This document shows, piece by piece, positions 15,043 through 24,806 of a DNA stretch of 64,000 nucleotides. This stretch comes from Plantactinospora sp. KBS50 (lineage in GTDB: Bacteria > Actinomycetota > Actinomycetes > Mycobacteriales > Micromonosporaceae). The notes beneath the pieces were generated by a model. It was not told the DNA's origin and did no database searches. It saw only the letters and a program-made list of their open reading frames with translations. The stretch lies in assembly GCF_002285795.1 (NCBI RefSeq), contig NZ_CP022961.1:3786001-3850000 (forward strand), in the 5' to 3' direction. A program made the position numbers and the translations under genes. The stretch's first letter is position 1; every line of letters begins with the position of its first letter.

Positions 15043-16995
15043 TCAGGCGGTGCTGGCCTGCCGCGGCGGCGTCCGCACCGGTCCGGCGTGGTAGCCGGCG
15101 GCCTGCATGCCGAACAGTTCGGCGTACCGGCCGCCGGCGGTCATCAACTCGTGGTGGTCGCCGGACTCGACGAGCCGGCCGTGGTGCAGCACGTAGATGC
15201 GGTCGGCGTGCCGGACGTTGGCCAGCCGGTGCGTGATCAGGATGGTGATCCGCCGGCCCTGCCGGTCGCGGATGGCCTGGAAGAGGGCGTTCTCGGCGCG
15301 CGGGTCCAGCGCCGAGGACGGCTCGTCCATGATGAGCAGGTCCGCGTCGCGCAGGAAACCGCGGGCCGCGGTGATGCGTTGCCACTGCCCGCCGGAGAGG
15401 TCCTGGCCGCCGGCGAAGGTCCGGTCCAGCAGCGTCTCGTAGCCGTGCGGCAGCTCGCGGATCATGTCGTGCGCCACGGCGCGGGCGGCGGCGGCCTCGA
15501 TCCGCTCCTGCTCGGGCGTGCCGGTGATCTCGCCGATGGCGATGTTCGTGGCGGCGGTGAACGGCCACCGGTGATAGTCCTGGGTGACCACCGCGATGCG
15601 GTCCTGCAACCGGCCGGCGTCCCAGTCGGCCAGCGGCCGGTCGTTGTAGCGGATGGTTCCCGCGGTCGGCGTGCGCAGGGCCGCGATCATCGCGGCCAGG
15701 GTGGACTTGCCGGAGCCGTTCTCCCCGACGAACGCCACCGTCTGCCCCGCCCCGATGGTCAGCGTCACGCGGTCCACGGCCGGGGTGTCCCGGTCGGGAT
15801 AGCGCAGGCTGACCGCCTCGATGTCGATCTCCCGCAGCCGGTCCGGCGCCGGCATCCCGGCCGGGTCGGGCGGCGGCGGCAGATAGCCGGCGGCCCGGGT
15901 CATGAAGCCGGTGTAGTCGCGGAAGTGCTGGCCCTCGGTGTAGACCCGGTCTACCTGGAAGGTCACCACCGACAGCGAACGCTGCGCGGACTGCACCGCG
16001 ATCACGCAGGTCGCCGCGGCGGCGAGCGGGATCTGCCCGTTCATCAGCAGCAGCCCGAGCAGCACGTAGACCACGGCCGTGGCCAGCCCGCCGATCATCG
16101 CGCCGACCGTGGTGGTCGTGGTGACCCGCCGGGCCAGCGCGAGCTGGATCCCGGTCTCCACCCGCATCACCCGGTCGTACTGGTCCAGCAGGAAGGAGCG
16201 CAGCCCGTAGGAGCGCAACTCGGGCGCGGAGTCGCGTTCGGCCATCAACCGGTGCAGCAGCCACAACCGCCGCCGGCGCACGCTGCCGGCGGCGTACGTC
16301 TGGTAGCGCAGGTGCCCGGCGCGCAGCGACGCCCAGGCGTTCGGCACGGTCGCCACCAGCAGGGCGCCCAGCAGCAGCGGATGGATCAGTACGACGGCGG
16401 CCGCGACCGCGAGCACACCGGCCAGGCCGGCGAGCAGGTTCATCGACGCCTGCACGAGATCGGTGGTGGAGTCCGCGCCCCGGGAGGCGCGCTCCATGTC
16501 GTCGGCGAACGCGTCGGCGTCGAACGCCTCCAGCCGTACCGCCGTGGTCACCTCGAACAGACCCCGCTCCACCTCCCGGTCCACCTTCGGGGTGAGCCCG
16601 TTCTGCGCGTACCCCATCGCGGTGGCCATCCCGGCGCGCAGCGCGGTCACCGTGGCCAACGCCACGAGCGCCGGCAGCGCGGCCCGCACCCGCCCGGGAG
16701 TGGGTCCGCCGGCGAACAGCTCCACCAGCACCCGCTGGGTGGCCAGCAGGCCGAACGCCGACATCACCCCCGCGCCCACCGTCGTGGCCGCCACGATCGA
16801 GGTACGCACGCGGTCGGCGCGCCAGCTCGCCACGAGGGCGGCCCGCACCAGCCGGGGCAGTTCGGCGAACACCGCGAACACGCCGGCCTGAGCCCGCGCC
16901 CGCAGCCCGGTCTCCCACCACATCTGGCGCAGCTCCGGCAGCACCGACGCCTGGTCCGGACCGGGCCGGGGCGTACGGCCGTCGGGTTTCGTCAT
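15043..16995 (-). CDS. ABC exporter, fused membrane and ATPase domains
   Basis: The protein has 650 residues. The membrane domain (about 60-370) is followed by a nucleotide-binding domain with Walker A GENGSGKST, Q-loop VTQDYHRW, signature LSGGQ, Walker B LLIMDEPSSALD and the H-loop in LITHRLANV, all intact. The start is ATG 16995, after GGGAGGGG. It is a type IV half-transporter that would act as a homodimer. It lacks an N-terminal C39 peptidase domain, so it is not a LanT, but it could still export a small natural product. It is monocistronic between a terminator and the DUF5682 operon, and its position gives no firm clue to substrate. Confidence 0.9.
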   Translation of the reverse strand: MTKPDGRTPRPGPDQASVLPELRQMWWETGLRARAQAGVFAVFAELPRLVRAALVASWRADRVRTSIVAATTVGAGVMSAFGLLATQRVLVELFAGGPTPGRVRAALPALVALATVTALRAGMATAMGYAQNGLTPKVDREVERGLFEVTTAVRLEAFDADAFADDMERASRGADSTTDLVQASMNLLAGLAGVLAVAAAVVLIHPLLLGALLVATVPNAWASLRAGHLRYQTYAAGSVRRRRLWLLHRLMAERDSAPELRSYGLRSFLLDQYDRVMRVETGIQLALARRVTTTTTVGAMIGGLATAVVYVLLGLLLMNGQIPLAAAATCVIAVQSAQRSLSVVTFQVDRVYTEGQHFRDYTGFMTRAAGYLPPPPDPAGMPAPDRLREIDIEAVSLRYPDRDTPAVDRVTLTIGAGQTVAFVGENGSGKSTLAAMIAALRTPTAGTIRYNDRPLADWDAGRLQDRIAVVTQDYHRWPFTAATNIAIGEITGTPEQERIEAAAARAVAHDMIRELPHGYETLLDRTFAGGQDLSGGQWQRITAARGFLRDADLLIMDEPSSALDPRAENALFQAIRDRQGRRITILITHRLANVRHADRIYVLHHGRLVESGDHHELMTAGGRYAELFGMQAAGYHAGPVRTPPRQASTA

Positions 16996-17189
16996 GGGTT
17001 TCCCCTCCCAGAGACGCGAACGGGCCGGAGCACGATCACACCGCCGGAGGCCGGTGCCCGACCGGGCGGACCAGCGGCGCGGTCGAGGGATCCGGAGGGC
17101 ACACCGGGACCGTACGGCGGTCGCCGCCCGACACGCCCGCAACGCCGGATGCCGAAATTGGCGGCACCCGGAAGTCCCGGATTCCCGGC

Positions 17190-20100
17190 TCAGCCGCCGA
17201 CCAGCACCGCCACCGCAGCCGTGGTTTCCGGGTGGGCCGTGAGCAGCGCCGCCACGCCGTCGGGCGCCATTGCGTCGGCCGCCATTCCGTCGGCCACCGC
17301 GACGCGCTCGCCCGGGGCGCCGGCGGCACCGCCGTCGCGGATGCCGGGGGCGGCACCGCCGGGGGCGGTGTCCGCGCCCGGGTCCGGCGCGCCGCCGGGC
17401 GGTGCCGCCCCCGGCCCGGTCGCCCACCACTCCCCCGGGCAGCCGAGCAGCGCCGCCACCGCGTCCACCGTCGCCGGATGGGCGGCCAGCAGCACGCCGG
17501 CGGCGCGCACCGCGGGACGGTCGCCGGCGTCGGACCCGGCCGGCCCGGGCACCCCGGCCCGGTCCGACCCGGCGTCGCGTCCCGACCCGGCGTCGCGTCC
17601 CGACGATCCGGTACGGCCCGGCCCGGCTCCCGGGCTACCCGCCGTTCGGTCCCCGCCCGGCCCGGCTTCCGGGCGGGCCGGCGGTCGCCTGTCCCACGGC
17701 GGGATCCACCCGTCGACCCCGGGCAACGTACCCGGGAAGGTGCGCCCCGCCTCCCGGGTGAGCACCGGGACCAGCTCCGCGGAACTCTCCCGCAGGGTGG
17801 TGATCAGCACGGGCAGCCAGGGCAGCAGCACGGCACCCGGCAGCCGGCCGAACGCCTTCGACAGCGTCTCCACGACGAACGGCGCCAGCCGCGGCACCGG
17901 CTCCAGTGCCTGCACGAACCCGCTGACGTACTGCGGGAAGGCCGGCACGACGAGCGGGTTGCCGAGCAGGTCGTCGACCCGCGCCCGCAGGTCGGCGAGG
18001 GTGAGCGCGCCGAGCTGGTGGCGTGCCGCCCAGAGCAGCGCCACCTTCGCCGGTGTCTGCGGATGGGACTGCCGGACCGCCAGTTCCAGCTGGATCCGGT
18101 CGCAGCCCAGGGAGAGCGCGAGGCTCTCCATGCTGAACAGGAAGCCGAGCATGGCGCCGACCTGCCGGACCCCGGTCTCCTCCTCGACGAACGCGGTGGG
18201 CAGCAGGGTGCAGTAGTGCGCGTACCCGTCGGTCACGAACCGCTCGCACCAGGCCGGCAGGGTGGGCGCGGTGGCCTGGTAGTGGGTCAGCAGGCGGCGG
18301 ATCCGGCGCAGCACCGTGGGCGCCTCGTCGACCGTGCGTTCGGCGGCCAGCAGTTCCACCGCGCGGTCGCCGAGTTCCTCGGTGAGCCGGGGACTGTCCA
18401 GAAAGAGCAGCGAGTGCTCGACCGCCTTGAGCGCGGTCGCCGCGGTGGCCTTGGCGTCCCAGGCCGCCCGCCGCAGCCGCTGGTCGAGCACCTGTTCCAC
18501 GGTGACGCCCTCGTAGCCCAGCTCGATGATGGTGCGCTGGTGCCGGCCGAGGTCGAGGTCCCAGCTCTCCTGGATGTGCCGCTCGCCCAGCCGGCGGGAG
18601 CCCATGATCGGGCGGACGGCCTGGTCGGGCAGGAGGTAGCGGAGCATCCACAGCAGTTGGGAGCAGGCCGCGAGTTCCGGTCGGGCGGCCAGATCCAGCA
18701 GGGCGCGCTGGATGGTGCGCTGTTCGAGGTTGAGCCGAAGCGGCGCGAGCCGGTCGTGGACGTCCCGCGCGAGCGGCGGTAGCGCGTCGTAGCCGACCTG
18801 GCCGATCCGGTCCCCGCCGAGCAGGATCTCGCAGAGCCGGCGGACGTCCCGCCGGCCGGGCACGGTGTCCTTCTCGATGCAGGTGACGGCGGCGTCCTGG
18901 AAGTCGTACGGGGTGGGCCGCGCCCGGCCGCGCATCCCGGCCAGCAGCACCGACGTCTCGAACACCGCGATCGCGTCGGCCGTGCTGGCCAGGTAGCCGC
19001 TGCGGCGGGCGAGCCGGACGATGTCCACGCACCAGCCGCGCAGTTCCGCCTCGTCGAGCCCGTCAAGCGCCACCGGACCGCTGAGATAGCCGGTGAGCTG
19101 GTCGGTGACCGTCCCGGTCGGGGCGGCCGGCGCGGGCAGCGCCTTGCGGGCGCGCTTCGGGCCGCCCTTCTGCCCGGCCAGCCGGAACGGCACGGTCCGG
19201 GTCCGCCCGAGGGCCTTCTGCCAGGTCGCGGCGGCCACCGAGACGGAGCCCGGCGCGAGGCCGAACTGCGCCTCGATCGCCGAGTGGCTGGACGGGATGA
19301 GCCCGTAGCGCCACCGGGTGCCGGTCCGCGGCGTGATCTCGAAGTCCGGCCGGGCCGGGTCGGAGCCGGCCTCCGGCAGCCGGCTGGCGGCGTGGAAGGC
19401 CCCGCAGACGTACAGGCAGTCGGCCCGGTCGATCCCGGTGGCGGCCAGGTGGGCGCGGATGCGCGTCCACATGTACCGCTCGCGGTCCTCGTCGGTGGCG
19501 TACCGGTGGCCGCTCTGCGGGGCCAGCCGCCGGAAGAGGCTGCCGATCAGCACCATGACCTGCCGGTACGTGTCGTGGTCGGCCCCGGCGAGCGGCTGCT
19601 CGACGTACTGGTCCCACCACTCCGACCAGTGCCGGACCCGGCCGTGGTGCAGCAGGTACTCCTCCAGCTCGGCGAAGCGGGGACGCAGGTCGCCGATCTC
19701 CACCCCGACCGCGTCGCCGTGCAGGTCCCGTTCGGACCCGCCGCCGGCCGGGTCGGGATCGGACGGCGCGGAATCCGGCCGCCACTGGAACACGTGGTCG
19801 GTGGAGCGGTCCACCAGCACCAGTTCGACACCCGGCGTCTCCAACGCGTACGCGATCGCCTGGTACTCGGCGGACGCCTCGGTGATCGGTGCGATGAGGC
19901 TCAGCGGCGCCGACTCCGGGGGAAAGCCGTCGAGTTCGGCGGCGAACGCCTGCACCGCCACCGGCAGCCGGCAGTTGCGCAGTTCGCCGAGCAACGGACG
20001 CAGATCCTCGCACAGCTCCAGGTAGATCACCTTGGGCTGCTTCTCCCGCAGTCGCCGCGCCATGGCCAGCGCGGACGCCGGCGAGTGGTGGCAGACCGGA

Positions 20101-20243
20101 AAGATCTCCAGCGGTTCGCGAAGTGCGTGGTCGATGTCGTCGACCATGCCGGCGAGGATCTCCGCCAGCACGTCCGGCTGGCCGGCGAAGGCCTCGACCG
20201 CTCCGTGCAGGTGCGCCCGCAGCGCGTCGAAGGGCGCGGTCAT
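17190..20243 (-). CDS. DUF5682-family protein of the MoxR/VWA operon
   Basis: The protein has 1017 residues. The N-terminus carries a conserved-looking stretch, EIFPVCHHSPASALAMARRL (near residue 42), followed by VIYLELCEDL and repeated mentions of a TraB/PrgY-like alpha/beta fold, features I associate with DUF5682, the large partner of MoxR and VWA genes (E. coli YehM type). The middle is helical and rich in Leu/Arg. The last ~170 residues become Pro/Gly/Asp-rich with repeated GRDAGS and GAPDPGA units, then end in two short Ala-rich helices (TAHPETTAAVAVLVGG), so the tail is probably a disordered extension. The start ATG 20243 overlaps the MoxR stop codon (ATGA), so expression is coupled. 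The biochemical role is unknown. It is last in the five-gene operon. Confidence 0.8.
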   Translation of the reverse strand: MTAPFDALRAHLHGAVEAFAGQPDVLAEILAGMVDDIDHALREPLEIFPVCHHSPASALAMARRLREKQPKVIYLELCEDLRPLLGELRNCRLPVAVQAFAAELDGFPPESAPLSLIAPITEASAEYQAIAYALETPGVELVLVDRSTDHVFQWRPDSAPSDPDPAGGGSERDLHGDAVGVEIGDLRPRFAELEEYLLHHGRVRHWSEWWDQYVEQPLAGADHDTYRQVMVLIGSLFRRLAPQSGHRYATDEDRERYMWTRIRAHLAATGIDRADCLYVCGAFHAASRLPEAGSDPARPDFEITPRTGTRWRYGLIPSSHSAIEAQFGLAPGSVSVAAATWQKALGRTRTVPFRLAGQKGGPKRARKALPAPAAPTGTVTDQLTGYLSGPVALDGLDEAELRGWCVDIVRLARRSGYLASTADAIAVFETSVLLAGMRGRARPTPYDFQDAAVTCIEKDTVPGRRDVRRLCEILLGGDRIGQVGYDALPPLARDVHDRLAPLRLNLEQRTIQRALLDLAARPELAACSQLLWMLRYLLPDQAVRPIMGSRRLGERHIQESWDLDLGRHQRTIIELGYEGVTVEQVLDQRLRRAAWDAKATAATALKAVEHSLLFLDSPRLTEELGDRAVELLAAERTVDEAPTVLRRIRRLLTHYQATAPTLPAWCERFVTDGYAHYCTLLPTAFVEEETGVRQVGAMLGFLFSMESLALSLGCDRIQLELAVRQSHPQTPAKVALLWAARHQLGALTLADLRARVDDLLGNPLVVPAFPQYVSGFVQALEPVPRLAPFVVETLSKAFGRLPGAVLLPWLPVLITTLRESSAELVPVLTREAGRTFPGTLPGVDGWIPPWDRRPPARPEAGPGGDRTAGSPGAGPGRTGSSGRDAGSGRDAGSDRAGVPGPAGSDAGDRPAVRAAGVLLAAHPATVDAVAALLGCPGEWWATGPGAAPPGGAPDPGADTAPGGAAPGIRDGGAAGAPGERVAVADGMAADAMAPDGVAALLTAHPETTAAVAVLVGG

Positions 20244-21355
20244 GACAGGGTGGCGATCGCCTCGCGGCCGCCCTCCAGGAAGTCGACCCACTCGCCGCCC
20301 TGCTCCCGGCTGCGCGGCTCGACGATCCCGTGCCAGTACTTGTTGAGAATGGCCAGGTCCTCGGGGCTGCGCCGGGCCAGCGAGCCGACCAGCGAGTTGG
20401 CGAGGGTGCCGGCGGTGAGCGTGCGGGCGCCGAAGAAGGTGCTGTGCAGTGTCGCGTCCTCCAGCACGCCGATCTGTTCGGCCGTGGACAGCGCCGACTC
20501 CAGCCGCTCGTCGTCGCTGGTGGCCGACGTCGCCGCCGCGCGCAGGTCGGCGAAGCTCTGCAACAGCACGTCCAGCAGGGTCGGCGGGATCTCCAGCTCG
20601 ATGTTGTGCCGGCGCAGCAGTTCCTCGGTGCGGAACCGGACGATCTCCGCCTCGCTCTTGCGGTTGGTCACCACGGGAATCCGGACGAAGTTGAACCGGC
20701 GCTTGAGCGCGGAGGAGAGGTCGTTGACCCCTCGGTCCCGGCTGTTCGCGGTGGCGATGATCGAGAACCCGGGTTTGGCGAAGACGATGTTGTCGTCGTC
20801 CAGCTCGGGGATCGAGACGTACTTCTCGGACAGGATGGAGATCAGCGCGTCCTGCACGTCGCTGGTGGAGCGGGTCAGCTCCTCGAACCGGCCGATCACA
20901 CCGCCCTCCATGGCCGTCATGATCGGGGACGGGATCATCGAGGCCCGGGACTGGCCCTTGGCGATCACCATCGAGACGTTCCACGAGTACTTGATGTGGT
21001 CCTCGGTGGTGCCGGCGGTGCCCTGCACGACGAGCGTGGAGTTGCGGCTGATCGCCGCCGCGAGCAGCTCGGCCAGCCAGCTCTTGCCGGTGCCGGGGTC
21101 GCCGATGAGCAGCAGGCCGCGGTCGGAGGCGAGCGTGACGATGGACCGCTCGACGAAGCTGCGGTCGCCGAACCACTTCGGCGGGATCTCCCGGTCCAGC
21201 CCGTCGGCGCGTTCGGAGCCGAGAACGAACACGCGCACCATCCTGGGGCTCAGCCGCCAGGAGAACGGCTTCGGTCCGTCGTCGACCGACTCCAGCCAGT
21301 CCAGCTCGTCGGCGTACTTGACCTCGGCGGGGGCGCGCAGCAGCTCGGTGCTCAT
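20240..21355 (-). CDS. MoxR-type AAA+ ATPase
   Basis: The protein has 371 residues. Walker A is GDPGTGKS at residues 85-92. The region EGGVIGRFEELTR contains the Walker B equivalent and the MoxR-typical segment, followed by sensor 1 in FSIIATANSRDRGVNDLSSALKRRFNFVRIP with its arginine finger. These AAA+ proteins usually act with a VWA-domain partner as a metal-ion-dependent chaperone or remodelling pair (RavA-ViaA and YehL-YehP in E. coli). Start ATG 21355 (MSTELLRAPAEV) was chosen over an upstream start because 49 upstream residues overlap the VWA 3' end and look non-coding. It lies 31 nt after the VWA stop and overlaps DUF5682 by 4 nt. Confidence in the family is high; the client is unknown. 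Confidence 0.92.
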   Translation of the reverse strand: MSTELLRAPAEVKYADELDWLESVDDGPKPFSWRLSPRMVRVFVLGSERADGLDREIPPKWFGDRSFVERSIVTLASDRGLLLIGDPGTGKSWLAELLAAAISRNSTLVVQGTAGTTEDHIKYSWNVSMVIAKGQSRASMIPSPIMTAMEGGVIGRFEELTRSTSDVQDALISILSEKYVSIPELDDDNIVFAKPGFSIIATANSRDRGVNDLSSALKRRFNFVRIPVVTNRKSEAEIVRFRTEELLRRHNIELEIPPTLLDVLLQSFADLRAAATSATSDDERLESALSTAEQIGVLEDATLHSTFFGARTLTAGTLANSLVGSLARRSPEDLAILNKYWHGIVEPRSREQGGEWVDFLEGGREAIATLS

Positions 21356-21386
21356 GGGGTGTTGGTCTCCTTGCGAGGGATGAGGG

Positions 21387-22829
21387 TCAGGCGAGGAAGT
21401 TCTTGAGATCGGTGATGAGCGTCTTGATCCGGCCGGAGAGCACCGGAGTGCCCTGGTCCTTGAAGCGCTGGCGGAACCACGGGTTGACGCTCTGCCGGTC
21501 ACCGCTGCTCACCGAGCCGACCGGGATGAACCGGGCGCCGGAGCGGTGGATCGCGGCCATGCCGTCGAAGACCGCCTGTTCGCGCCACTCGTAGAAGTCG
21601 GAGATCCAGACGACCACCGTGTTCCGCGGGTCGGCGATCTTGGGCCGGGCCAGGTCGAGCGCGACGGTGCCGTCCGTGCCGCCGCCGAGGCGGGTGCGCA
21701 GCAGCACCTCGAACGGGTCGTGCACCCATGGTGTGAGGTCCAGCGCCCGGGTGTCGTACGCGACCAGGTGCACGTCCACCTTGGGCAGCCCCGCGAAGAT
21801 CGAGGCGAGGATCGTGCAGTTGACCATGGCGTCCACCATCGAACCGGACTGGTCCACCACCACGATCAGCCGGGCCGGGGTGATCCGCTTGGCGGTCTGC
21901 CTGTAGTAGAGCCGGTCGACGTAGAGCCGCTCGTCCTGCGGGCTCCAGTTCGGCAGGTTCTTCCAGATGGTCCGGTCGATGTCGAGGTTGCGGAACACCC
22001 GCTTGGGCGGGATGGACCGGTCGATCGTGCCGGTGCTCGCCTGGGCGACCTGGGTACGCAGCACCTCGGCGACCTCGTCGACGAACCGCCGGATCAGGGC
22101 CTTGGCGTTGGCCAGCGCGACACCGTCCAGGTTGTCCTTGTCGCGCAGCAGTTGCTCGATCAGCGACATGCTGGGGGTGAGCTGTCTGGCCAGCCGGTTG
22201 TCGGCGAGCACCTCGCGCAGGCGCATGCGCCTGATCAGCTCGCCCTCGATGCCGGCCAGCACCGGGGCCAGGTTGGCGTGCGCGCCGACACCGGCCCCGT
22301 TGCCGGTGCCGGTCCCCGCACCGGCCCCCGCGCCAGCACCGGCCCCCGCGCCAGCACCGGCCGCCGCGCCGGCCCCCGCGCCCGCCGCGCGACCCCGCAG
22401 CCGACCGGGCTCGCAGCCCAGCGCCCGCTCGAACCAGCCGGCATCGGCCTGCCAGCGGGTCAGTTGCTCGGCGGTCACGTTCCCGGACCCGGTGGCGAAG
22501 ACGTTGAGCAGCAGCTTCGACATCAGCGCCACCCGGCGGACCGCGTCGTCGCCATCCTGGTCGCCGTCCGGCTCGCCGTCCTGCTCGCCGCGTTGGTCGC
22601 CGCGTTGGTCGCCGTCCGCGCCGAGCCCGTCGAACTCGGCCGCGAGCTGCGGAAAGCGCTGCACCAGGGTGTCCACCGAGGTGGCCGGGTCCAGCAGCGC
22701 CGCCGGCAGATCCAGGTCGTCGACGATCGCCACGCTCGCGGACTCCAGCGCCGACTGCTCCTCCGGGTCGAAGACCCGGGCCAACAGCCGCCAGCAGAGC
22801 ACCTGCCGCCGGTTCTCCGCCGCGCTCAC
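21387..22829 (-). CDS. VWA-domain protein, partner of the MoxR ATPase
   Basis: The protein has 480 residues. A C-terminal von Willebrand A domain shows the MIDAS motif VVVDQSGSMVDAM near residue 322 (DxSxS), the conserved Thr in GGGTDGTVAL and the Asp in VWISDFYEW. The N-terminal half is helical and is interrupted by two low-complexity inserts: an acidic GDQ/GEQ/DGD run and a long alternating Ala-Gly tract (22300-22390) that is clearly a repeat expansion. The start is GTG 22829, overlapping the previous gene by GTGA. In RavA-ViaA-type pairs the VWA protein binds and stimulates the AAA+ ring; here the adjacent MoxR gene is the obvious partner. A role in metal loading or complex remodelling is inferred, not shown. 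Confidence 0.9.
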   Translation of the reverse strand: MSAAENRRQVLCWRLLARVFDPEEQSALESASVAIVDDLDLPAALLDPATSVDTLVQRFPQLAAEFDGLGADGDQRGDQRGEQDGEPDGDQDGDDAVRRVALMSKLLLNVFATGSGNVTAEQLTRWQADAGWFERALGCEPGRLRGRAAGAGAGAAAGAGAGAGAGAGAGAGTGTGNGAGVGAHANLAPVLAGIEGELIRRMRLREVLADNRLARQLTPSMSLIEQLLRDKDNLDGVALANAKALIRRFVDEVAEVLRTQVAQASTGTIDRSIPPKRVFRNLDIDRTIWKNLPNWSPQDERLYVDRLYYRQTAKRITPARLIVVVDQSGSMVDAMVNCTILASIFAGLPKVDVHLVAYDTRALDLTPWVHDPFEVLLRTRLGGGTDGTVALDLARPKIADPRNTVVVWISDFYEWREQAVFDGMAAIHRSGARFIPVGSVSSGDRQSVNPWFRQRFKDQGTPVLSGRIKTLITDLKNFLA

Positions 22830-24196
22830 TTGCGCAGCAGCTTTCCCGCGCGCTCCCGCAGGACGTCCACGGCGGTGCCGGCCGCCGCCTCCGCCTTCGC
22901 GGCCTTCGGCTCCGTCGGACCCAGCGCCCAGTCTCCGCCGTGCACGGTGGCCGGTTTCCGCTTGAGCACCGTGCGCACCGCCAGCGGTTGCACCGCCCAC
23001 CGGCCGCCGTCCCAGCGCAGCAGCCCCAGGCAGGCGGTGGAGTTGGCGACGAGCGCCGGGGTCAGCGGCCCGGCCGCGGGCAGCCGGTCCGCATCCACCG
23101 CGAGGGTCGCGCCCCCGCCGAGGTCGAACCCCTGCGGCCCGGCCGCGTACCCCTCCAGGAGCACCGGTTCGGCGATCGCCACCGGATGCCGGTCCAGCGG
23201 GGGCGGCGACGAGGCTACCGCGGCGTCCAGCCGGACCCGGGCGGTCGCGAACGGGTCGGCCGGCTCGCCCGGCGCGGCGCGCGACTCGTCCCAGCTCAGG
23301 TCGCCGCCCGGGCCGAGCGACAGGCCGGCCACCTCGACCGTGCGGCGCTCGGCGAGTGCCGTACGGAACACCGGGAAGGCGGCCAGCATCCGCCAGGCCG
23401 ACGGGCCGGTGATGGTGTCCACCTTGGCCGCGGCCACGCTGGTGCGGACCAGCCGGACGCCACCGTCGGGCGTCTCCAGCAGGCCGTGCGCCTGCGCCCG
23501 GAACACCGTCGGATGCTCGTGCAGGTCCACCCCGAGGATCAGCAGCCGGCCGTCCACCGGCGTGGCCGGGTCGCCGGGACGGCCGTCCTGGCTCAGCAGC
23601 ACGGCCCGGGTCCACAGGTCGGCCCAGCGACGCGCCGGCACCTGTTCGAGACCGGTCACCGGCGCGCTGGCCCGCAGCTCCGCCGCGAGGCCGTCCAGCA
23701 GGGTGCCGAGGCGCCGGGCCGCCGGGTCGGCGAGCAGCGCCTGCACGGCCCGGCCACCGGCACCGGCCAGGTCTCGGTCCACCCCGCGCCAACCGGCGAT
23801 GGCCAGCTCCCGCAGCCAGGAGCGTGCCGCGGCCAGCGCGGGCGCCGGCTCGGCGAGGCCGTCCCCGCCGGGCCACGGCCGCCGGTGACGCCCCAACGCC
23901 CCGTCCAGGCCGGTGAGCAGCGCGTCGTGCGCGGCACCGAGCAGACCGGCCCGGGCGCCGGCCAGCGCGGCCAGATGCTCGTCGGTGACCGTCCCGGCGA
24001 CGATCTTGCCGACCGCGTCGCCGACCCGGTCGGCCAGCGGCGACCCGGCGAAGGCGGCGGCCACCGAGTCGAGGACCTCGGCCCGCTCCTCGTCGATCCG
24101 GGCCAGACCGTGCCCGAGGGTGTCATCCAGGCCGTCGGCCAGGGCCATCGTCTCGTCGAGACCGGCCGGCGGCGTGCGCAGCAGGTCGGCGAGCAT
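22826..24196 (-). CDS. DUF5691-like protein of the MoxR/VWA operon
   Basis: The protein has 456 residues, starting MLADLLRTPPAGLDETMALADG. It has no motif I recognise. It is helix-rich, with many Ala/Leu/Arg residues and a basic C-terminus (RERAGKLLRK). Position is the best clue. It is sandwiched by 1-nt and 4-nt overlaps between the SWIM-type gene and the VWA gene, the slot where actinomycete versions of this operon carry a DUF5691 protein. E. coli YehQ is a single protein of roughly the combined size of this and the SWIM gene, so the two may be a split YehQ. The start was chosen because the upstream in-frame extension overlaps the SWIM gene. Family name is tentative; operon membership is secure. 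Confidence 0.7.
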   Translation of the reverse strand: MLADLLRTPPAGLDETMALADGLDDTLGHGLARIDEERAEVLDSVAAAFAGSPLADRVGDAVGKIVAGTVTDEHLAALAGARAGLLGAAHDALLTGLDGALGRHRRPWPGGDGLAEPAPALAAARSWLRELAIAGWRGVDRDLAGAGGRAVQALLADPAARRLGTLLDGLAAELRASAPVTGLEQVPARRWADLWTRAVLLSQDGRPGDPATPVDGRLLILGVDLHEHPTVFRAQAHGLLETPDGGVRLVRTSVAAAKVDTITGPSAWRMLAAFPVFRTALAERRTVEVAGLSLGPGGDLSWDESRAAPGEPADPFATARVRLDAAVASSPPPLDRHPVAIAEPVLLEGYAAGPQGFDLGGGATLAVDADRLPAAGPLTPALVANSTACLGLLRWDGGRWAVQPLAVRTVLKRKPATVHGGDWALGPTEPKAAKAEAAAGTAVDVLRERAGKLLRK

Positions 24197-24695
24197 CAGG
24201 ACACCGCCCGGGGCGCCGGGAACCACTGCAACTCCGGCAGCGGGTCGACGCTCGGTGGCAGTTCGAGGTACGCCAGGTGGCGCAGGAAGCCGCTGAACAC
24301 CTCGGCGGTGTGGTCGGCCGGCGCGGCGTTCGGGTGCAGGCCGGCCCAGAGGTCGGCGGCCTCCGACGGCAGCTCGGCCTTGAGGTAACGGGCCACCCGG
24401 TCCATCCCGTACTGCGCCACCGCCGCATCGGCCAGCGACCGGAGGTGGTTGCAGGGGTACCCGCCGCCGAGCCCCCCGCACGGGCGGTTGTTGTTGGTCC
24501 GGCAGGTCATCCCGTGCTCGCCGGCGGTGACCGACGAGACGTAGACGCGCGAGACGTCCGAGCCGCTGGAGACCACCCCTGCAGCCGCCCGTCGGCCAAC
24601 TCCACGAACGGCACCTTCGCCAGCTTCCGTGGCCGCACCGGCGCGATGACCGACACTGCGCTGCGCCGCTCACGGGCGGCGCCATCGCTTGTCAC
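24196..24695 (-). CDS. SWIM-zinc-finger-like protein, frameshifted in this sequence
   Basis: The first gene of the operon begins at GTG 24695 after GGGAGGG. Frame one runs VTSDGAARERRSAVSVIAPV ... FVELADGRLQG, then breaks at a run of four C (24576-24579, plus strand). Adding one C lets translation continue as VVSSGSDVSRVYVSSVTAGE, giving a 166-residue protein ending at 24196. The second half contains MTCRTNNNRPC and GGGYPCNHLRSL, a Cys-Cys-Cys-Asn-His arrangement that resembles a degenerate SWIM finger (CxCx(n)CxH), although the second Cys is not at +2. The sense continuity across the break, with a beta-rich segment typical of the family, argues that the missing base is a sequencing error. 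It is coupled to the next gene by a TGATG overlap. The nucleic-acid or protein-binding role of SWIM domains is general knowledge and is not demonstrated here. Confidence 0.7.
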
Positions 24696-24806
24696 AACCA
24701 GCCCTCCCTCACGTACGAGTGGACGTAGTTGTACCGGACGGGTCCGACAGCATCCGCACCCGCGCCGCCCGCGCCGAGCGTGGGCGGCACGGTCCCTGGT
24801 CGACCC

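Noticed and set aside
15043-16995. ABC exporter as the dedicated lanthipeptide transporter LanT
   Set aside because: It has no C39 peptidase domain and is separated from lanM by 11 kb with unrelated genes between.
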